Shown here: piece after piece, positions 60,101-64,000 of the stretch | Layout: every line of letters begins with the position of its first letter | How positions within the stretch are numbered: position 1 is the first letter of the stretch | From: LZORAL124-50-18 sp051208045 | GTDB lineage: Bacteria > Pseudomonadota > Gammaproteobacteria > Pseudomonadales > Oleiphilaceae | NCBI GenBank assembly: GCA_051208045.1 | Contig: JBPJFY010000002.1 | Span: 124,001-188,000, forward strand | Direction of reading: 5' to 3' | Length of the DNA: 64,000 nucleotides | Translations under genes and position numbers: made by a program | The notes under the pieces: generated by a model | Told to the model about the DNA's origin: nothing | Databases searched by the model: none | The model's input: only the letters and a program-made list of their open reading frames with translations

Positions 60101-61127
60101 CGGACAGCTCTCCGTCCAGCAGTTTTCCCCACAACTCTTTAATAGTGAGCTGCGCTGGTGTGCCGGCCACACTCAGCCGCCAGCTGCTGTCTGGCAGGTT
60201 GGGTCCCTTGACGTCGCTGGTGAGTGTGGCGTTGAAATCCGCCAGCGAACCTGCCGCAGTCAGTTGCGTTGAAGTCAATGTCACAAGCGGCGGTCCGGTC
60301 GCGTCTTCGTCAGGCAAGGGCCAGGTCAGCTCAGGTAAGCCGAGTTTGGCTTGCCAACCGAGCTGTGTCAGCGGGTGAGTGATTTCTGCGCTTACGTCCA
60401 GCGCCAATGGCTGTAGATGGTGATTCAGGGTGAGATTCTCTGAGTCGCCGCCCACAGAGAGTGTGCCGTTCATCTTTCCGACAGGCGCAAGCTGGCTTTC
60501 CCACGTCAGTGTCAACGCCAAAGGGTGCGGTGCCTGTAATCCCAGGCTGCCCTGTACATTCAGAGCGAGCGGGGGAATGGGATCTTGTTGAGGGAGTATC
60601 AGGGAAATCTGGTCAATCTCCACGGCGTTGCTCGCCCGCAGTGCGACGGTCAGTTGATCCAGTCGATACTGCTGATTGGGCAGAGTGAGCTCGAAGCCAT
60701 TCAGCTGCAGATCGTCGATGCGAATAGCCAGTGGTAACGTGATCTCGGGCAGTGTGAGTGGTTCCTCGGCGGTGGTGTCCGGCGGCGCTTCCTCTGTGGC
60801 GGGGAGCTTCAATGACAGTTCGTGTACATGCAGCGCCCGGACATGCGCCGTACCGGTCAAAAGGGCCCACGGGGAGAGCTTAAGGCTAATCAGATCGGCT
60901 CGTGCGGTGAGGTCGTCTTTTTGCCACTGCACGCCCGCCAAGGTCAGATCACCGAGCAACGCGCCAGACGTTTCCTTCACAGTCAATTCACTGGGAAACG
61001 CACCCTGTGCGCGGGCCACGAGGAAGCGCAATCCGGCCTCGGTGGTGGTCAGCCATACCGCACCGCCGCCTAGAAGAAACAGCAGGGCAGCAAGGTTTAA
61101 TGGTATCCAGATCCAGCGTTTTTGCAT
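57177..61127 (-). CDS. tamB: Translocation and assembly module protein TamB
   Basis: The protein has 1316 residues. One N-terminal membrane helix (WIWIPLNLAALLFLLGGGAVWL) is followed by a very long beta-rich body, typical of TamB/AsmA-like lipid and protein transfer proteins. The C-terminal DUF490 domain contains GRVLFLGGPADNPGLDIKAYR and ends in a beta-strand with an aromatic residue (VDFSYRLSR) that would contact TamA. It works across the periplasm with TamA in outer-membrane assembly. Its ATG overlaps the tamA stop as TGATG, confirming an operon. Confidence 0.95.
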   Translation of the reverse strand: MQKRWIWIPLNLAALLFLLGGGAVWLTTTEAGLRFLVARAQGAFPSELTVKETSGALLGDLTLAGVQWQKDDLTARADLISLKLSPWALLTGTAHVRALHVHELSLKLPATEEAPPDTTAEEPLTLPEITLPLAIRIDDLQLNGFELTLPNQQYRLDQLTVALRASNAVEIDQISLILPQQDPIPPLALNVQGSLGLQAPHPLALTLTWESQLAPVGKMNGTLSVGGDSENLTLNHHLQPLALDVSAEITHPLTQLGWQAKLGLPELTWPLPDEDATGPPLVTLTSTQLTAAGSLADFNATLTSDVKGPNLPDSSWRLSVAGTPAQLTIKELWGKLLDGELSASGQFSLQPTVTGDFEIASENLRFKQYWPDWPDALTLSQTFTGKLTGEHLTIDRWHLALPPAASTLTTTGRVALSESGAHELKVGWENLQWPLTGNPLAQSREGALSLTGPLSNYTLSLQTDVLAEGAPSVDLNFEGTGNLERLETLQLTAHTLGGQIRVTGDTRWQPAVDWKLAVSAENLQPGLHWPALPGSLNASLSTAGSLNEQLEALVRLTDLSGHLRGYPLAANANVAVAGDALAIENFALHSGRTSVAAKGHYGKAAALTARVHAPELAELLPQAHGQLTANVHLSGAADLPALSLDLDGDNLGFEEWALTRVNGQLAFDLSTDQLAASLRAENVSQANQTRIEALQLDSKGTLSDHQLQASVSTPSETVSTHLKGGYLKDVQRWQGAIESLSALTRDFGHWVLAEPASLALAADDIALGQLCLQENQWQTSLCTQATQNSGGLKTSGHLNALPTGLAARPWLPEGFQIDDTQINADWQLSLSPKLPPEQQLQAQATLKVSEGTIHTNVQGEQHEFTHRGGTTQVSVDTAGLTATSEFSLLEDSRISLQAALPGLQPLNPAPDQTVSAKITTRVADLGLLPTFVPQLDKSEGAIQGDINIDGTLSAPQVVADVQLKDGLLSLPIAGLVLEDIQARLQADETGKARTQLKLKSGEGWLKITTDGQVTSAQDWATDVRIQGQNLLAVQVPDVRATVSPDLTLNVLPAGIRIQGRVDIPSADITPNVVIGESQTGGTAVKASSDVVLTDTSRADESTHVDETNSAPPFAVAGNVALQLGENVKLAVVGFNSKLAGGIRLTLDPKNAMPSAEGEIQIVDGYFRSYGQDLTIDKGRVLFLGGPADNPGLDIKAYRTIHDKPSEYLSAGKVSKAGVHIQGRAQEPRVKLFSEPMTDDKNILSYIVTGSALGGDIRKDLSLGTYLKPDLYVSIGYDLFENEKAFNLRYEINQRLGVEGTAGDRDSGVDFSYRLSR

Positions 61128-63043
61128 CAGAAGTCCGGCCCAATCACAAGATGAAAGCGGAAGTTGCTCTCGGCGTCATCGTCAAGGGGAAACGCGATGT
61201 CGCCACGCACCAATCCCACCGGAGAGAGCCAGCGAATGCCCACCCCGGCACTTTTTCGAAACGTCAGGTCACTGTAGCGGTTAAACACATTCCCGGCATC
61301 GGTAAACAGCGCTGCGCTCCAGTCATCCAGAAAACGGTACTCATATTCCACACTGCCCGTGAGCAAATGTTTTCCGCCCACCAGCGTGTTTTCACCCCCA
61401 CTGATTTCTTCGAATTCGTAGCCCCGCACGCTGTGATCCCCACCCGTGCGGTATTGCAGGAGTTTGGGCAGAATGTTGGCGTTAATGGGGATGACCGCCT
61501 CGCCTTGCAGCAGAGAAATGCTCTGAACGGTTTTTGCCCGTGTATACGCCGCGTCGGTGCGCACAATCAGTCGACCCCGTTCGTGCAGACGCTGGATGGT
61601 TTCAATGCCCAGTTGCACCTGCCAAAAAGAAAGTGTGGAGGCGATGCCTTCCTTGGCAGCCCGTAAATCCAGCGTGAATTCGTACCCTCGGTGGGTGTAG
61701 ATCGGATCATCGGTGTGCACGATACGCCAGCCCAGATCTGCAAACAGCACCTTAAATTCCGGTTGCAGCACGTCGATCTGACCGTCATCAATAAACAGCA
61801 GCAACAGCTCCTGATCCTCTGGCGTGAACAGCAGTGGCAGCAATTCGTACTCTTCCAGCAGATAGCTGAGGCCCAGGCTTTCTTCGAACTGAAGGTCAAA
61901 CCACTGCCGTTCCCGGTGATGGGCTACGCCGAAAGAGAGGTCGACGACGCGCGTTTCGCCGTTGACTTCCGGTTCACCAATGTCCTCCGAGGTGAAATCT
62001 TCCGCCCGATAACTCAGACTGGCATCCCAATAGCGGGTCCGAGAGGTTCGGCTCGGGAGCACGTACTGTATTTGGGCCAGGTGTTTGTTTTTGTTCTGGC
62101 TGATGCCTATGCCACCATTCAAGCGGTGACCATGTCGGTTGATAAAACGCAGCCCGGCGTCCAGCCCCGCTCGGAGACCGGAATCGGTGCCGTAGCCCAG
62201 TTTCGCCTGATAAAATTCCCGATCATTCAGGGTGGGCTCGACGGTGACATTCACGCAGTGGGGGGACTCCGGCGACGGCGTGGTCGTGATATTGACCTGG
62301 CTGAAGTAACGACTTTCCAGCAGGGCGGTCTGAAGGTCCAGCATGCTGTCGGTCAGAAAAGGATCACCCGAGGAAAACGGCACATACTTGTACAGGATAC
62401 CCTGTCGGAAGGTGTCTTGAACGAAGACAACGTCATTCAGGCAATACTGCTTGCCGGAATCAAACGACACAACAATGTCTGCCTGATTGTTTTGCTGGCT
62501 CAAACGAATGGCGGATTCGGTAAAGTGCGCATCGGGATAGCCGCGTTCGCTGGCGAGGCGGGTGAGATCTCGCTTAACGTTGTTATACAGCTGATGGTTC
62601 AGTTGGTGGCCCGGATGGATCGGCACTTTTTTTCGCCACGAAACAAATGCTGGGTCCTTGGCTGCATCGCCTTCTATCCGGATAGTGACGTCGCGCAGGC
62701 GCACGGGCTCGCCTTTGTCAATGACGTAGGTGGCCTGCCACGGCGCCTCTTCGGTTTCTGGTGGCGTCAATTGGGCGGTTACGGAGGCGCGGTAGTAGCC
62801 AAAAGGTTCCAACGCTGCCTGGATTTCTTTCGTTGCCTGGTTGTGCAGGTAGCGAATCTGGTGAGCGGTCAGTGTGTGTTGCTGCTGTTGATACAGCGTG
62901 GTCATAATCTGGGCGTTTTGCAGGGGGTCGGCCGAAATGCCGGTGATGACCACGCGAACCTGATCCGCCAGAAGCGGCATGGCTGAGAGGCACAGCATGC
63001 AGGATGCCCAAAAGGGTTGCTTCACGATCCGCCTGATAATCAC
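61127..63043 (-). CDS. tamA: Outer-membrane assembly protein TamA
   Basis: GTG 63043 is preferred because AGGA lies seven bases upstream and it gives a normal signal peptide (IIRRIVKQPFWASCMLCLSA, ending LLA). A longer in-frame GTG at 63064 lacks this. Three POTRA domains (about 28-270) precede a 16-strand BamA-type barrel. The barrel includes the lid-lock loop motif SVRGYEFEEISG and ends in FRFHLVIGPDF. It partners with TamB. Confidence 0.94.
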   Translation of the reverse strand: MIIRRIVKQPFWASCMLCLSAMPLLADQVRVVITGISADPLQNAQIMTTLYQQQQHTLTAHQIRYLHNQATKEIQAALEPFGYYRASVTAQLTPPETEEAPWQATYVIDKGEPVRLRDVTIRIEGDAAKDPAFVSWRKKVPIHPGHQLNHQLYNNVKRDLTRLASERGYPDAHFTESAIRLSQQNNQADIVVSFDSGKQYCLNDVVFVQDTFRQGILYKYVPFSSGDPFLTDSMLDLQTALLESRYFSQVNITTTPSPESPHCVNVTVEPTLNDREFYQAKLGYGTDSGLRAGLDAGLRFINRHGHRLNGGIGISQNKNKHLAQIQYVLPSRTSRTRYWDASLSYRAEDFTSEDIGEPEVNGETRVVDLSFGVAHHRERQWFDLQFEESLGLSYLLEEYELLPLLFTPEDQELLLLFIDDGQIDVLQPEFKVLFADLGWRIVHTDDPIYTHRGYEFTLDLRAAKEGIASTLSFWQVQLGIETIQRLHERGRLIVRTDAAYTRAKTVQSISLLQGEAVIPINANILPKLLQYRTGGDHSVRGYEFEEISGGENTLVGGKHLLTGSVEYEYRFLDDWSAALFTDAGNVFNRYSDLTFRKSAGVGIRWLSPVGLVRGDIAFPLDDDAESNFRFHLVIGPDF

Positions 63044-63266
63044 ACTGATTCCTGTTTTATCCACGTCTGACTGCCTGTGTTTGAAGTGTACGTCAACTCA
63101 GGAAGTCTGGCTATGCTTGTTGTTGGCGGGGCGCGTTTCTATCTCAGGCGTATCTGCTGACTTGCTCAAAGAATAGGCATATTTCACCATTTGAATCTAT
63201 AGTGAATAAAAAGACATGTCGGAATTGAACCCAGCCGGGTAACCTGTGCCAATAAGCGAGAAGGTC

Positions 63267-64000
63267 ATGAGTCTGCCGAAATTGCATTGCGAGGAAGATT
63301 GCTACAGTCAAGATGCCTGGACGCAACTCGTCGGCCAATATGCAGGGGTGAAACCGCTTCTGAAGCACATCGCCGAACGCATGGATCTGGCGATGGTGTA
63401 TGTGGCATTTGAATCCGTGGGTGAGCTCGGCATGACGATGACGAAATCGCTCGTGGTTGGCGCGATTCCGGGGGTGAATCCCGCTCAGTTTGTTCGTGGC
63501 CTTTCCGAGTCGTCGGGGCACGTGAGCGGCGGTGAGCCGAACCACACGATGCCTTTTACCTATCTGGGGCTGACGAATGCTGCCCTGCAAGACTACGCCT
63601 GTAAGGTGTTGTTTTTCTCCACAACCGCCCCAGAATCTGAACTCAATGCTGCTTTGCCCACGTTTCAGGAAGCACATCGACTGATTGCGCTTGCCGGTCT
63701 GGTGCGACAGAAAAACGCACGCATTCGTGAATTGGAAAAAGACATTCGGTATCAGATCGTCTGGTCGGAGTGTCTGGAGTGGTTGAAGACAGTATCGGAA
63801 GAAAATGACGCGCTGTTTGAGGGGCTGCTGCTCCGTTCTGCGGTGATCTCGGAAACCGAGCTGGGCACGTTACGGGTGAAGGGAAAAACGGCAGAAGATG
63901 ATCGTTGGTATGAGCGCGGAGACTTAAAGGGCCGGTTGGCCTCCGTCACCTCGGAAGAGGGCGAAGGTATGCTGTTGGGCGAAGACAAACGCATCATGAA
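63267..64000 (+). CDS. N-terminal part of an unrecognised, possibly GAF-type sensor protein (cut by window edge)
   Basis: The frame is open from ATG 63267 (GAAGG upstream) to the right edge, 244 codons, with no stop. There is no signal peptide. Residues 1-150 alternate helices and strands in a GAF-like way (HIAERMDLAMVYVAFESV, MPFTYLGL, KVLFFST). A coiled-coil helix (LVRQKNARIRELEKDI) and a second possible sensor domain follow (ENDALFEGLLLRSAVISETELGTLRVKG). This layout is common in cytosolic signalling proteins, but the output domain lies outside the window. The family is not recognised. Confidence 0.7.
   Translation, partial: MSLPKLHCEEDCYSQDAWTQLVGQYAGVKPLLKHIAERMDLAMVYVAFESVGELGMTMTKSLVVGAIPGVNPAQFVRGLSESSGHVSGGEPNHTMPFTYLGLTNAALQDYACKVLFFSTTAPESELNAALPTFQEAHRLIALAGLVRQKNARIRELEKDIRYQIVWSECLEWLKTVSEENDALFEGLLLRSAVISETELGTLRVKGKTAEDDRWYERGDLKGRLASVTSEEGEGMLLGEDKRIM

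Noticed and set aside
61691..62986. 431-codon open frame on the plus strand
   Set aside because: It is antisense to tamA and has no recognisable features.

Overview
The window is chromosomal DNA of a free-living, probably aquatic, gammaproteobacterium. The main evidence is a block of housekeeping genes in the order known from Pseudomonas and its relatives: trmB, hemW, rdgB, DUF4426, metW, metX, yggT, proC, yggS, pilT, pilU. TamA/TamB, a metX/metW methionine pathway, an Srf-type operon and many Sec-exported lectin-like or beta-propeller proteins fit a marine Pseudomonadales/Oceanospirillales-like organism. The genus cannot be fixed from the sequence alone.

Layout. 1-9.2 kb is accessory. It holds a large secreted protein with an inactive-looking matrixin domain and a beta-helix (cut by the left edge), a repeat protein ending in DUF4214 without a Sec signal, two small coupled genes, an orphan T6SS-type DUF4123 adaptor, a VapBC-like toxin-antitoxin pair, tRNA-Pro(CGG) and a second DUF4214 protein. 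9.2-12.7 kb has an HDOD protein, a TetR regulator with matching operators at its own promoter and before an old yellow enzyme gene, and a palindromic intergenic element. 12.9-17.4 kb is a nitrate ABC transporter operon (nrtA-nrtB-ATPase) behind two NtrC-like boxes, next to a NIT-domain nitrate sensor that lacks the usual ANTAR output domain. No nitrate or nitrite reductase is in view.

17.5-33 kb is the conserved block. It is interrupted by an NHL-repeat protein plus a small membrane protein, and by a dynamin-like GTPase plus a DUF411 protein. 33-44.6 kb is the most unusual part: a six-gene operon reading srfB (Hsp70/actin-like ATPase), srfC (dynamin-like GTPase), a membrane protein with a periplasmic Ig-like domain, a TAXI solute-binding protein, srfA (membrane protein) and a membrane-anchored trypsin-like protease. 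The last three genes overlap by single bases. A DUF1399-like Cys/Gly-rich protein lies just upstream. Together they look like an envelope-spanning machine with two cytosolic NTPases and four periplasm-facing parts.

44.8-64 kb carries a PI-PLC-like enzyme fused to a C-type-lectin-like module whose halves appear in reversed order and to a ricin-type lectin; a degenerate Hpt-REC-REC-GGDEF-EAL regulator; two coupled secreted proteins, one sharing a domain with the NHL protein; a DUF1614 membrane protein; an M3 oligopeptidase; two divergent solute-binding proteins; a small ricin-type lectin; tamB-tamA; and the start of an unrecognised sensor-like protein cut by the right edge.
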